From the NCBI GenBank assembly GCA_018971265.1, contig JAGXBE010000005.1, positions 1-32,374 on the forward strand: a DNA stretch of 32,374 bases. Reading direction: 5' to 3'. Shown here piece by piece: positions 21,709-29,752 of the stretch. Both the position numbers and the translations under genes were made by a program. Within the stretch, counting starts at the first letter, position 1; every line of letters starts with the position of its first letter. The notes beneath the pieces are model-generated. The model was not told the DNA's origin. It searched no databases and saw only the letters and a list, made by a program, of their open reading frames with translations. This stretch comes from Patescibacteria group bacterium. GTDB taxonomy: Bacteria > Patescibacteriota > Minisyncoccia > Phycocordibacterales > Phycocordibacteraceae.

Positions 21709-21714
21709 CTCCTC
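21709..21714 (-). promoter_or_regulatory. Strong Shine-Dalgarno site of the SPFH gene
   Basis: GAGGAG, 6 nt before the ATG at 21702, fixes the start. Together with AAGGAGAG (20596-20603) before the next gene, it stands out in a window where most starts lack such a site. Confidence 0.75.
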
Positions 21715-21781
21715 GGTATTGAGCAGCGGAAAGAGCTGCTTTCTGCAGCTCATAATACACGAAACTTAGGAAAAGTCAAGG

Positions 21782-21863
21782 TGCTGGAGAGAGGACTCGA
21801 ACCTCCATGGGTTGCCCCGCGAGCTCCTAAGGCTCGTGCGTCTACCAATTTCGCCACCCCAGC
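21782..21863 (-). tRNA. tRNA-Leu (anticodon TAG)
   Basis: 82 nt on the minus strand. Acceptor GCTGGGG pairs with CTCCAGC, the D-arm is GGCGAAATTGGTAGACGC, and anticodon stem CGAGC/GCTCG encloses CTTAGGA (TAG). A type II variable arm follows, then TTCGAGT in the T-loop. Discriminator A is followed by CCT, so the 3' CCA is not encoded. A -10-like TATGCT (21872-21877) ends 8 nt before the first base. Confidence 0.95.
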
Positions 21864-21914
21864 GCTTTCAAAGCATACTATGTTCTGTTATATTTTTCTT
21901 TACGTGCTCACTTT

Positions 21915-21990
21915 GCGCCTATAGCTCAGTTGGTAGAGCAGCTCCCTCTTAAGGAGACGGTCCCTGGTTCGAGCCCAGGTAGGCGCACCA
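21915..21990 (+). tRNA. tRNA-Lys (anticodon CTT)
   Basis: 76 nt including an encoded CCA. Acceptor GCGCCTA/TAGGCGC, D-arm AGCTCAGTTGGTAGAGC, anticodon loop CTCTTAA (CTT), T-loop TTCGAGC. The 27-43 pair is G-A. The CCA directly abuts the murI stop codon (21991), which is read from the other strand. An extended -10, TGT-TATATT (21886-21894), lies upstream. Confidence 0.95.
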
Positions 21991-22818
21991 CTACCGAAGA
22001 ACCGCCCTTTCGACCCGTATCTTCCTCCCGAAGAGCTTGCTGCCGAGAGTTTTGAAATTGTCGGTGCGGTCGGTTGAATAAAAGAGTACGCCAGAGCGCT
22101 TGCCAAGCGTTTCTTCGATTTCGCCATGTCGTGCGAAATATTTCGCGAGTTTCTTTGGCACGACTCTCGCTTCGGATATAATGGCAATATGCGGCCCGAT
22201 GATTGTGCGGATTTTCTTTTCCAAAATCCCGTAATGCGTGCAGCCGAGAATAAGAGTATCGATTTTCTTACGAAGTAAAGGATCAAGATATTTTTTGAGA
22301 ATCGTCTCTGTTTCTCGAGAATCCTGCTCTCCCGCCTCGACGAGCGGTACGAGAAGCGGGCATGCTTTTTGAAATACTTGTATGCTCGGATCGAGCTTTG
22401 TGAGTTCTCGGGCGAATTTGTTTGACGCGACGGTGCTCCGCGTCGCGATTACCCCCACCTTCCGACTCCTCGTCCTTTGCACCGCCTCCTCAGCTGCGGG
22501 AATAAGGACGCCAAGAACTTTTTTTGAGCCGCGCATCAGGGAATACCGGTCCTGTATTTTGCGAAGCGCTTCGCTTGAGGCGGTGTTACAGGCGATAATG
22601 ACGATTCCGCACTTATTCCGGAAAAGGAAATTCACCGCCTGTTTTGTGTATGCGTATATCGTCTCCTGTGACCGGTCCCCGTAAGGAGCACGGGCAGTAT
22701 CGCCCAGGTATACGTACTCGTAGTGCGGAAGGGTGTTCACTATGGAACGCAGGACATGCAATCCTCCGAATCCGGAATCAAAAATCCCTATGCGCAGATG
22801 TCTCTTTTTCTTCAGCAT
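21991..22818 (-). CDS. murI: Glutamate racemase
   Basis: 275 residues. MurI converts L- to D-glutamate for peptidoglycan. The start IGIFDSGFGGLHVLRSI is diagnostic (D14, S15), LGDTARAPYG follows, the first catalytic cysteine is C77 in ACNTASSEA, and the second is C193 in LGCTHYG. Both catalytic cysteines and normal length imply an active enzyme. It begins 7 bp after the 3' end of tRNA-Leu(TAA) on the same strand, so it is probably transcribed with that tRNA and released by tRNA processing. Its stop codon touches the CCA end of the oppositely oriented tRNA-Lys. The basic tail (FGRKIRVERAVLR) is a little longer than usual. Confidence 0.96.
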   Translation of the reverse strand: MLKKKRHLRIGIFDSGFGGLHVLRSIVNTLPHYEYVYLGDTARAPYGDRSQETIYAYTKQAVNFLFRNKCGIVIIACNTASSEALRKIQDRYSLMRGSKKVLGVLIPAAEEAVQRTRSRKVGVIATRSTVASNKFARELTKLDPSIQVFQKACPLLVPLVEAGEQDSRETETILKKYLDPLLRKKIDTLILGCTHYGILEKKIRTIIGPHIAIISEARVVPKKLAKYFARHGEIEETLGKRSGVLFYSTDRTDNFKTLGSKLFGRKIRVERAVLR

Positions 22819-22825
22819 TTTTCAG

Positions 22826-22914
22826 TGCCGAGGGTGGGACTCGAACCCACATGAGGGTTTTTAGGCCCTCTCAGGATTTTAAGTCCTGTGCGTCTACCAT
22901 TCCGCCACCTCGGC
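22826..22914 (-). tRNA. tRNA-Leu (anticodon TAA)
   Basis: 89 nt on the minus strand. Acceptor GCCGAGG/CCTCGGC, D-arm GGCGGAATGGTAGACGC, anticodon stem CAGGA/TCCTG around CTTAAAA (TAA), long type II variable arm (GAGGGCCT...ACCCTC), T-loop TTCGAGT. CCA is not encoded after discriminator A. murI follows 7 bp downstream. Confidence 0.95.
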
Positions 22915-22922
22915 GCCTTTTG

Positions 22923-22947
22923 AAGATACCACCGTCTCTGCTATTCT
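22923..22947. promoter_or_regulatory. Back-to-back extended -10 elements of tRNA-Leu(TAA) and tRNA-Cys
   Basis: The 41-bp gap between the divergent tRNA genes holds TGG-TATCTT on the minus strand (22923-22931) and TGC-TATTCT on the plus strand (22939-22947). Each ends exactly 8 nt before its tRNA. A TTGAAG (22920-22925) lies 16 bp before the plus-strand -10, so the two promoters interleave. Predicted tRNA leaders are about 2 nt. Confidence 0.55.
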
Positions 22948-22955
22948 CGTAGTGT

Positions 22956-23027
22956 GGCCAGGTGGTGAAATGGTAACACGACGGTCTGCAAAACCGTTAT
23001 GCGCGGGTTCGATTCCCGCTCTGGCCT
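22956..23027 (+). tRNA. tRNA-Cys (anticodon GCA)
   Basis: 72 nt. Acceptor GGCCAGG/CTCTGGCC region, small D-arm, anticodon stem ACGGT/ACCGT around CTGCAAA (GCA), T-loop TTCGATT, discriminator T as expected for tRNA-Cys. CCA is not encoded. Its 3' half overlaps the 3' end of rbfA on the other strand. Confidence 0.95.
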
Positions 23028-23368
23028 CTCGATAGTTCGCCTCCGGTCGTATCGCCCTGCTCGCGGTTATCAAGAAGGAAGTCAACGCGAGGGAGAGGAC
23101 GCAGGCGCGCATGGGATTTCAAATAATCCGAAAATGCTTCACGTTTTCGTTCGAGGAAAGCGAGGGCGGCATGTATTTTTTCTTCGGGAAAAATGCTTAC
23201 GAAAACCAAGATACGCTTACCGTGCGCGACGCTTTGCGCGCGGATGACGGTGATGAGGGATTCGCTACCGGCTTCGCGCGCGATGAATTGGGCGGCTTCA
23301 CGAACCACGACTTCAGCGCCGCGATCGGCCTGTTGGTTTCTCGCACCCCTGTTTTCAGCGGGAATCAT
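22997..23368 (-). CDS. rbfA: Ribosome-binding factor A
   Basis: 123 residues. RbfA is a KH-fold-like factor for 30S maturation near the 5' end of 16S rRNA. The pattern VVREAAQFIAREAGSESLITVIRAQSVAHGKRILVFVSIFPEEK followed by a helix (AALAFLERKREAFSDYLKS) and LRPLPRVDFLLD matches RbfA, with an N-terminal extension ([17 protein letters not shown]). It starts by ATGA overlap with the infB stop, the common infB-rbfA order. The last residues (about 113-123, GQSGNRTRA) are encoded by the complement of tRNA-Cys, and the TAA stop falls in the tRNA anticodon arm region. That tail is thus probably incidental. The family call is by pattern and fairly secure. Confidence 0.85.
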   Translation of the reverse strand: MIPAENRGARNQQADRGAEVVVREAAQFIAREAGSESLITVIRAQSVAHGKRILVFVSIFPEEKIHAALAFLERKREAFSDYLKSHARLRPLPRVDFLLDNREQGDTTGGELSRGQSGNRTRA

Positions 23369-24834
23369 GCCTCGATGACGACGAACGTGACGAGTTCATC
23401 GCCCGGTGCGGCATCGACCCGCGCTTCTATTTCGACGCCGAAATCGCCTTCAGTTTTTATTTCTTTCACATCGGCCCGCGCCTGCTGAAGATTCGCGATT
23501 CGGCCGCGCGCTATTTCCGTGTCCTGCCGGAGTATTTTCAGCATATTTCCGACAACGAACGTGCCGGATACGTGGCGAACGCCGAGAACCTGTTTCTTCG
23601 CGCCGGAAGAGAAGGTTCGCAACACGGTTGCCCGTCCGAGCTCTTTTTCAATTGCGCGAGCGGGTACGCGCTCCGCCAATAGTTTCGCAAGCGTGTCTGA
23701 AAGTTCATAAATGATCGAGAAAGAGAGAATGCTGACAGCATCGCGCTCCGCAAGTTCGCTCGCGATGGCATCGGTCGAGACATTGAACGCAATAATGATT
23801 CCGTCGGCGGCATGCGCGGTTTTTACATCAGTTTCCGAGACGCTGCCGACGCCCGAAGAAACGATGCGGAGTGCGGCGCGTTCATGGATAATCTTTTTAA
23901 GTTCGTGAGCGATCGCGTCGACCGACCCGGCGACATCCGCCTTAATGACGAGAGGGAGTTCCACCGTGCCTTCGACTGCGGCAGCGCGCTCGGGCGCGCC
24001 GGCCAGCGTTTTTGCATTCGTAGCAGCCAGCGCCTCCGCTTCTTTTTTATTTTTTACAATACTGAAAAGCGATCCGGCCGCCGGCAGTTTGTTAAACCCT
24101 GAAATCCGCACCGGTTCCGAGGGTCTTGCGCGCTCGACGCGCTTGCCGCGGAAATCCTCGATAAAACGAATGGGGGCATACGCGTCGCCTGCAACAACAA
24201 AGCCGGCGAGCGTGAGCGTGCCCTCTTTCACAATGAGCGTTGCCGAAGCGCCGCGTCGGGGGTCCTGAGTCGACTCGAGCACGAAACCGGTGGCACTCGC
24301 TTCAGGGTCGGCGGTAATTTCCGCAAGATCCGCGGAGAGAAGAACCAGATCGAGGAGTTCGGGTATCCCCTCGCCGGTCTTGGAAGAAACGAGCGTGTAC
24401 GCCACATCGCCACCCATGCCCTCGATAAATATTCCATGCTCAATGAGCGAGTTTTTCGCACGGTCGATATCCGCATTGTTTTTGTCGATTTTGGTTATCG
24501 CAACGATGTAGGGGACGCCGGCCTCCCGTATCGCCGCAAGCGCGTCAAGCGTTTGCGGCATCACGCCTTCGTCTGCCGCGACGACGAGAATGGCGATGTC
24601 TGCAGCCGCCGCACCGCGCTTTCGCAGCGCTTTGAAAGCTTCATGCCCGGGCGTGTCGAGGAAGGTGACGAACCGTCCGTCATGCTCGGCAACGTAGGCG
24701 GCGACGTGCTGCGTGATGCCGCCCGCCTCGCCCGCCACTATATTCGCCTTGCGGATGTAATCCAGAAGCGATGACTTTCCATGATCTATGTGGCCCATCA
24801 CCGCAATGACGGGCGGCCGTGCTTCCCGCGCCAT
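23365..24834 (-). CDS. infB: Translation initiation factor IF-2 (short form)
   Basis: 489 residues, with the GTPase domain beginning at residue 8; the long N-terminal region of typical IF-2 is absent. The P-loop is GHIDHGKS (14-21) with Ile and Ser where GHVDHGKT is usual. DTPGHEAF (G3) and TKID (G4, normally NKxD) follow. Domain II (about 185-270) contains the region [21 protein letters not shown]. Domain III is about 290-390, and domain IV about 400-489 ends in the fMet-tRNA-binding barrel (GMLKILRQ-like [17 protein letters not shown]). GGAG lies 6 nt before the ATG. rbfA overlaps its stop. Short IF-2 forms are known in reduced bacterial genomes. Confidence 0.95.
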   Translation of the reverse strand: MAREARPPVIAVMGHIDHGKSSLLDYIRKANIVAGEAGGITQHVAAYVAEHDGRFVTFLDTPGHEAFKALRKRGAAAADIAILVVAADEGVMPQTLDALAAIREAGVPYIVAITKIDKNNADIDRAKNSLIEHGIFIEGMGGDVAYTLVSSKTGEGIPELLDLVLLSADLAEITADPEASATGFVLESTQDPRRGASATLIVKEGTLTLAGFVVAGDAYAPIRFIEDFRGKRVERARPSEPVRISGFNKLPAAGSLFSIVKNKKEAEALAATNAKTLAGAPERAAAVEGTVELPLVIKADVAGSVDAIAHELKKIIHERAALRIVSSGVGSVSETDVKTAHAADGIIIAFNVSTDAIASELAERDAVSILSFSIIYELSDTLAKLLAERVPARAIEKELGRATVLRTFSSGAKKQVLGVRHVSGTFVVGNMLKILRQDTEIARGRIANLQQARADVKEIKTEGDFGVEIEARVDAAPGDELVTFVVIEA

Positions 24835-24875
24835 AATGGCTCCATTTCATCACAAAAATGGCGGACCCGCAATCG

Positions 24876-24883
24876 TGTAGAAT
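24876..24883 (+). promoter_or_regulatory. -10 element before the cysteine desulfurase gene
   Basis: TG-TAGAAT ends 11 nt before the ATG at 24895, in the 60-bp gap from infB. The predicted 5' leader is only about 5 nt. Confidence 0.45.
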
Positions 24884-24894
24884 TATTATTGTAT

Positions 24895-26106
24895 ATGTTC
24901 GTAAAAAAGAGAATGTATTTCGATTATGCTGCGGGCGCGGCGGGGAATCCATCGTCGCCGCACGAGGAGGGAAGACGCGCGAAGGAAGTGCTGGAGAATG
25001 CGCGTCTTGGCATCGCACGTCTTGTCGATGTTAAGAGCGACGACGTCATCTTCACGAGCGGCGCGACGGAAAGTAACGCGCTCGCTATTCTCGGACACGT
25101 GCGCGCGCTGCGCCTGCGTGCAGGACGCGATGCGCCCGAGAGAAACAACATGCACGCTTTATATCTGCCGAGCGCGCACGCGTCGATCGTCGAAAATATG
25201 CATCTCCTCGCCGATGAGGGGGTCGATAGTGAGCCGTTGCCGATACGGAACGGACGCATCGATACTGAAATGCTCGGAAAGATGCTGCGAAGCGAAACAG
25301 TGCTCGTCTCCATGGACGCGGTGTGCGGCGAGACGGGCGTCGTGTGGAATACACGTGAGGTAGCAGAGGTCTTGAAGAAAGCTCGCGCTGAAATATCGGA
25401 ACTGGAAAGGGAGAGCACCCCGGCCACCGGCTCAACCCAACATTCTTTTCTCGGTGTTCCGGCGCATATTCTTCTCCATGTTGACGCGAGTCAGGCCCCT
25501 TTAACCGAAAAGATTTCGCGTGCACACTTCGGAGCGGACGTCATTACATTTGACGCTTCAAAAGTCGGCGCAGTTCGCGGTATCGGTGTCCTCGTCGCGC
25601 ACCGTACCATCCCTCTCGTCCCGCTCTACGGGGGCGGGGGACAGGAGCGGGGGTTGCGTTCTGGTACCGAGGCACCCGAGCTTGCACGGAGTTTCGCGGC
25701 GGCCCTCTCGGCTGCGGTCCTCGGCCGCGAACCGTTTCGTGCCTTTGCCGAAACAGAACGGAAACGTCTTATACAGGCTATCACCAGCACCATCCCGAAC
25801 GTATTCATACAGGAGGGGCAGACGCAAGCACCGCACATCCTGAACCTCTCCCTACCGGGGCGCGATACGGATTATCTGGTTGCGCTCCTTGACGAGGCAG
25901 GATTCGCCATCTCTTCAAAGAGCGCATGTGAGACCGATTCTGAAGAAGGGTCGCGTGCGGTCCTCGCTCTAACCGCCGACAAAGAACGCGCACGCACGAC
26001 ACTGCGTATTTCCTGGGGTCCCGGCACTCACTCGCACGATCTTACGCGTCTTGCCCATGCCCTCAGAGATTCGGTCGCGTTCGTTGACAGCAAGACCGCC
26101 CGGTAG
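24895..26106 (+). CDS. Cysteine desulfurase (NifS/IscS family)
   Basis: 403 residues from the ATG at 24895; the ORF-track start at 24781 lies inside infB on the other strand. A PLP-dependent aminotransferase class V fold is shown by YFDYAAGAAGNPSSPHEEG at the start, FTSGATESNALAI, HVDASQAPL, the PLP lysine K223 in FDASKVGAVRGIGVL, and GGGGQERGLRSGTEAPE. The sulfur-accepting cysteine is C345 in SSKSACETDSEEGSRAV. The enzyme takes sulfur from L-cysteine for Fe-S clusters or tRNA thiolation; no iscU/sufU or mnmA is adjacent to decide. ALTADKERARTTLRIS near the end is family-typical. The insertion at about 160-185 (ERESTPATGSTQ) is unusual. Confidence 0.93.
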   Translation: MFVKKRMYFDYAAGAAGNPSSPHEEGRRAKEVLENARLGIARLVDVKSDDVIFTSGATESNALAILGHVRALRLRAGRDAPERNNMHALYLPSAHASIVENMHLLADEGVDSEPLPIRNGRIDTEMLGKMLRSETVLVSMDAVCGETGVVWNTREVAEVLKKARAEISELERESTPATGSTQHSFLGVPAHILLHVDASQAPLTEKISRAHFGADVITFDASKVGAVRGIGVLVAHRTIPLVPLYGGGGQERGLRSGTEAPELARSFAAALSAAVLGREPFRAFAETERKRLIQAITSTIPNVFIQEGQTQAPHILNLSLPGRDTDYLVALLDEAGFAISSKSACETDSEEGSRAVLALTADKERARTTLRISWGPGTHSHDLTRLAHALRDSVAFVDSKTAR

Positions 26107-26125
26107 CATTATGTAATCGATATGA

Positions 26126-26205
26126 ATCCCGTTAGAAATCACGGAAACAGAGGTCGAGACCGTGTTATAACGGGGTCAGTTACTAGCCATAATTTCTAAC
26201 GGGAT
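26126..26205. repeat. 80-bp palindromic element with 14-bp perfect inverted repeats
   Basis: ATCCCGTTAGAAAT (26126-26139) and ATTTCTAACGGGAT (26192-26205) are perfect inverted repeats 52 nt apart. Inside are CACGG/CCGTG and the palindrome GGTCGAGACC, so the whole can fold as a long nested stem. A TATAACGGGG piece echoes the arm. The right arm contains the start codon of the next gene (ATG 26204). A 25-codon ORF (26122-26199) exists but is probably a by-product. It may be a small mobile or REP-like repeat, or a regulatory hairpin. TGT-TATAAC (26163-26171) could be an extended -10 inside it. Confidence 0.75.
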
Positions 26206-26974
26206 GAATATCGAAGAACTCTCAAAATCGCAACTCATACTCCTCACGATTCTCGTGAATTTCGTCACCTCGGTCGCAACCGGTATCTTGACCGTGTCCT
26301 TGCTTGACCATGCACCCGCTTTCGTTACCCAGACGGTAAACCGCGTTGTCGAACACACTATCGAAACGGTTACGCAAGCGGCTCCCGCCGCAGTCATTTC
26401 CGCGCCCGCGCCATCAAACCAGGATCTTGTTACGGCTGCTCTCGGAGCAGACGCGGCGCGTACCGTCGCTATTTATTCTGCAGAGAACGGCACCTCGACG
26501 CCCGCCCTTGCCATCGGTACTTACCTCCAAAGCGCCCGCGCGATAGCGACAGCCGCGCAGGACGCGCTTCCGAAGGAGGTACTCATTGAATTTCCAGATT
26601 CATCCTATGTTCCGGCCTCGCTTTCGCACGAGGGCGATGGCATCGTGATTTACGGTTTTGCTGATACCGCGAAACTCCCGAAGACGCATGCGCCGCTGTT
26701 GGTCGCTGCGGCGGACTTGAAGCTCGGTGAGACCGCGCTCGCCATAAGCGTTGACGGTTCTGCCGCTACCGGCATTGTCGCACGGGTTACCGATAAGGGC
26801 GTATACACGACATTGCCGGATATCGGTACGGGAAGCGCCGCAGTCGACCTCTCGGGCAATCTCATTGGTATCGCAGCGGGAGTAACACACGGGCTGCTTA
26901 TCTCAGCGGATACCATAAGCGCCCTTCTCTCCTCAACCTCGACCGAGGCGACCTCGACGTCCGCTACACGGTAA
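26204..26974 (+). CDS. Membrane-anchored trypsin-like (HtrA-related) protein, probably inactive
   Basis: 256 residues. An N-terminal membrane helix (about 9-34, LILLTILVNFVTSVATGILTVSLL) is followed by a helical linker (TQTVNRVVEHTIETVTQ) and a soluble beta-rich part. The end VYTTLPDIGTGSAAVDLSGNLIGIAAG resembles the HtrA/S1C region GNSGGPLVNxxGxVIGI, but the GNSGG serine motif is GTGSAAV, so the nucleophile seems lost. No H-D pair is evident in standard context. It ends in a Ser/Thr-rich tail. The start codon lies in the right arm of an inverted repeat. It is 17 bp upstream of clpB, so a role in protein quality control is possible but unproven. Confidence 0.65.
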   Translation: MNIEELSKSQLILLTILVNFVTSVATGILTVSLLDHAPAFVTQTVNRVVEHTIETVTQAAPAAVISAPAPSNQDLVTAALGADAARTVAIYSAENGTSTPALAIGTYLQSARAIATAAQDALPKEVLIEFPDSSYVPASLSHEGDGIVIYGFADTAKLPKTHAPLLVAAADLKLGETALAISVDGSAATGIVARVTDKGVYTTLPDIGTGSAAVDLSGNLIGIAAGVTHGLLISADTISALLSSTSTEATSTSATR

Positions 26975-26991
26975 CTCTTTCTTACTTACGC

Positions 26992-29670
26992 ATGCCTCCT
27001 TTCAACAATTTCACCACCAAAGCAAAAGAAGCCGTACGGCGCGCGCACGAACTCGCCATAGAACGCGGTCAGAACCATGTTTCGCCTCTCCACCTTCTCG
27101 CAGCGCTCGTGCTCCAGGAGGAATCGCTTGTCTTTTCGATGCTCGACCGGATGGAAGTTGACACCATCATGCTGGCGGACTCGGTACTCGAACATCTGGA
27201 GGCTCCCGAGAGTGCGTCGGTGCTCTCTCCCTCGTATCAGATTTATCTCACTCCCGATCTTGCACAGGCGCTCGAAAGTTCGGGGAAAATAGCCGCGCGC
27301 CTGAACGATACCTTCGTCGGCACCGAACATCTTTTCCTCGCGGTTATCGAACACCCGGGTCCAGCGGCCGACATTCTCGCGCGTTTCTCGATTAACCGCG
27401 ACGCGGCGCTCGCCCTTCTCAAGGAGCTTAAAAGCAGCAAAGACGGACAGACTACGGAACCGAAACGTTTCCGTGCGCTCGCCAAGTACGCGCGCAATCT
27501 CACCAAGCTCGCTGCGGAAAACAAACTCGATCCGGTCATCGGCCGCGATATCGAGATTAACAGAGTTATTCAAATCCTCGCGCGTCGCACCAAGAACAAC
27601 CCGGTGCTTATCGGCGAAGCCGGCGTGGGAAAGACCGCGATTGCGGAAGGGCTCGCTGCACGCATGGCAGCGCAAGATGTTCCCGAGTCGCTGAAGGGCA
27701 AAGAGCTTCTCTCGCTCGATCTCGGACTTATGATCGCAGGCACGAAGTACCGCGGCGAGTTCGAGGAGCGAATGAAGAATGTCATGAAAGAAGTGGAACG
27801 TGCGGAAGGAAAGGTCATCCTTTTCGTGGATGAACTCCATACGCTCGTTGGCGCCGGCGGTGCCGAGGGCTCTCTCGACGCTTCAAATATGCTCAAGCCC
27901 GCTCTCTCGCGAGGAGAGATCCGCGTCATCGGCGCAACGACGCTCAAGGAATATCAGAAATACATTGAAAAGGATGCGGCGCTCACGCGGCGCTTCCAGT
28001 CGGTTTTCGTTCAAGAGCCAACCGTCGAGGACGGCATCGCCATCTTGCGCGGGCTGCGCGACAAATACGAGCTCTTTCATGGCGTACGCATCACCGACGG
28101 CGCCATCGTCGCTGCCGTGGAGCTGTCCTCGCGCTACATCAGCGACCGCTTCCTCCCGGACAAGGCAATAGATCTTATCGACGAGGCGGCCTCGGGGCTG
28201 CGCATCGCGCTCGAGAACAAGCCGCCGCTTCTGGAAGAGACCGACCGTAAAATCCGCCGGCTTGAAATAGAGCGTCAGGCGCTCCAAAAAGATTTGGAAG
28301 GCGAACACGCGAAAGAGATCAAGGAACGCATCAAGATTATCGACAAAGAAATTGCCGATCTCAAAGAGAAAACCAGCGAACTTGAACTGAAGTGGAAAAA
28401 CGAAAAAGAAGTGCTTACCGACATTCGCACCGCAAAAACCGATCTCGAAGCGCTCAAGGTGCAGGCAGACAACGCCGAGGTTGCCGCCGATCTCGGCACG
28501 GTCGCGGAGATCCGCTACGGGAAGATTCCGCACATCCAGAAAGATCTTGAAACGAAGTTAAAGCGTCTCAAGACCCTGCAGAAGTCTCGCCGCGTGCTGA
28601 ACGAGGAAGTTACCGAACAGGATATCGCGGCTGTCGTGAGCCGCTGGACGGGAATTCCGGTCGCGAAGATGCTCGAAGAAGAGCAGGCGAAGCTTTCCCG
28701 CATGGAAGATGCACTCAAGCGCAGCATTATCGGCCAGGATGACGCAGTTAAAAAAGTCACGGACGCCGTGAAGCGTTCCCGCGTCGGTATCAGCGACCCG
28801 AATCGCCCCATCGGCTCTTTCCTCTTCCTTGGCCCTACCGGTGTCGGGAAGACCGAACTCTCCAAGAAAATCGCGGAGTTCATGTTCAACGATTCCGACG
28901 CGCTTGTGCGCGTCGATATGAGCGAATTCATGGAAAAGCACTCAGTGGCCAAACTCATCGGAGCGCCCCCGGGCTATGTCGGCTATGAGGAGTCCGGCAC
29001 GTTAACCGAGCGTATCCGGCATCGTCCATACGCAGTCGTGCTTTTCGACGAAATAGAAAAAGCGCATCCGGAGGTATTCAACATTCTGCTCCAGGTGCTT
29101 GATTCAGGGCATCTCACCGATGGCAAAGGACGGAAGGTCAATTTCAAGAACACGATCATAGTTCTGACAAGCAACATCGGGGGCGAATTCATCGATCGGC
29201 TCGCGCACATCGGTTTCGGCAAGGCGGACGCTACCGAGATAACCCGCTACGAAGAAACGAAAGAGAAGGTTATGGAGGCGCTCAAGGAACATTTCCGCCC
29301 CGAATTCCTCAATCGCTTGGACGACATCATCATATTCGACGTTCTTGCGAAGGAGGCGCTTACCAAGATTGTCGATACGCAGGTCGAGGAAGTGGTGAAG
29401 CGCCTTGCGCAGAAACACATCGTGCTCGCTCTTGAAGGCGAGGTGCGCGAGTGGCTTGCCGAGAAAGGGTATAACCCGCAATATGGCGCGCGTCCTTTGC
29501 GGCGCACGATCCAAGACAAGATACTCACCCCGCTCGCCTCACTGATGGTTACCCAGGGTTTGATGGAGGGCGGCATGGTTACTGTCTCCATCAAAAATGG
29601 CGAACCACACTTTGAAGTGAAAAAACGCGCGCCGCGGACGGCGCGCGCGAAAGAAGCGGCGGTTGCTTAA
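26992..29670 (+). CDS. clpB: ATP-dependent chaperone ClpB
   Basis: 892 residues. Order of domains: Clp N-domain repeats (about 1-150, [16 protein letters not shown]), AAA1 with Walker [10 protein letters not shown] (208-216) and Walker [11 protein letters not shown], then a long coiled-coil M-domain (about 415-545). Last is AAA2 with Walker [10 protein letters not shown] (614-622) and Walker [14 protein letters not shown]. The M-domain has ClpB-type length and the segment [12 protein letters not shown], which favours ClpB over ClpC or ClpA; no ClpP-binding IGF/LGF loop is apparent. ClpB disaggregates proteins with DnaK. It follows the HtrA-like gene by 17 bp and has no Shine-Dalgarno site. 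A basic, Ala-rich tail ([14 protein letters not shown]) ends it. Confidence 0.94.
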   Translation: MPPFNNFTTKAKEAVRRAHELAIERGQNHVSPLHLLAALVLQEESLVFSMLDRMEVDTIMLADSVLEHLEAPESASVLSPSYQIYLTPDLAQALESSGKIAARLNDTFVGTEHLFLAVIEHPGPAADILARFSINRDAALALLKELKSSKDGQTTEPKRFRALAKYARNLTKLAAENKLDPVIGRDIEINRVIQILARRTKNNPVLIGEAGVGKTAIAEGLAARMAAQDVPESLKGKELLSLDLGLMIAGTKYRGEFEERMKNVMKEVERAEGKVILFVDELHTLVGAGGAEGSLDASNMLKPALSRGEIRVIGATTLKEYQKYIEKDAALTRRFQSVFVQEPTVEDGIAILRGLRDKYELFHGVRITDGAIVAAVELSSRYISDRFLPDKAIDLIDEAASGLRIALENKPPLLEETDRKIRRLEIERQALQKDLEGEHAKEIKERIKIIDKEIADLKEKTSELELKWKNEKEVLTDIRTAKTDLEALKVQADNAEVAADLGTVAEIRYGKIPHIQKDLETKLKRLKTLQKSRRVLNEEVTEQDIAAVVSRWTGIPVAKMLEEEQAKLSRMEDALKRSIIGQDDAVKKVTDAVKRSRVGISDPNRPIGSFLFLGPTGVGKTELSKKIAEFMFNDSDALVRVDMSEFMEKHSVAKLIGAPPGYVGYEESGTLTERIRHRPYAVVLFDEIEKAHPEVFNILLQVLDSGHLTDGKGRKVNFKNTIIVLTSNIGGEFIDRLAHIGFGKADATEITRYEETKEKVMEALKEHFRPEFLNRLDDIIIFDVLAKEALTKIVDTQVEEVVKRLAQKHIVLALEGEVREWLAEKGYNPQYGARPLRRTIQDKILTPLASLMVTQGLMEGGMVTVSIKNGEPHFEVKKRAPRTARAKEAAVA

Positions 29671-29737
29671 TTTCCGTTCGCAGCCCGAGACGCTCCCGAA
29701 TCGAACAGCTCACTCCATTGCGAAAATTGATTCGTTC

Positions 29738-29746
29738 TGCTACATT
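29738..29746 (+). promoter_or_regulatory. Extended -10 of rpmG, leaderless spacing
   Basis: TGC-TACATT followed by 6 nt (TTTCGC) and the ATG at 29753. The predicted +1 is the A of the start codon. Confidence 0.55.
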
Positions 29747-29752
29747 TTTCGC

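Noticed and set aside
22894-23112. 72-residue ORF with GIEPAHNGFADRR
   Set aside because: The peptide comes from the complement of tRNA-Cys and flanking rbfA sequence, a common annotation artefact.
26122-26199. 25-residue ORF inside the palindromic element
   Set aside because: It consists largely of the inverted-repeat arms and has no independent sign of translation.
26986-27840. 284-residue minus-strand ORF
   Set aside because: Shadow of the clpB N-terminal and AAA1 region.
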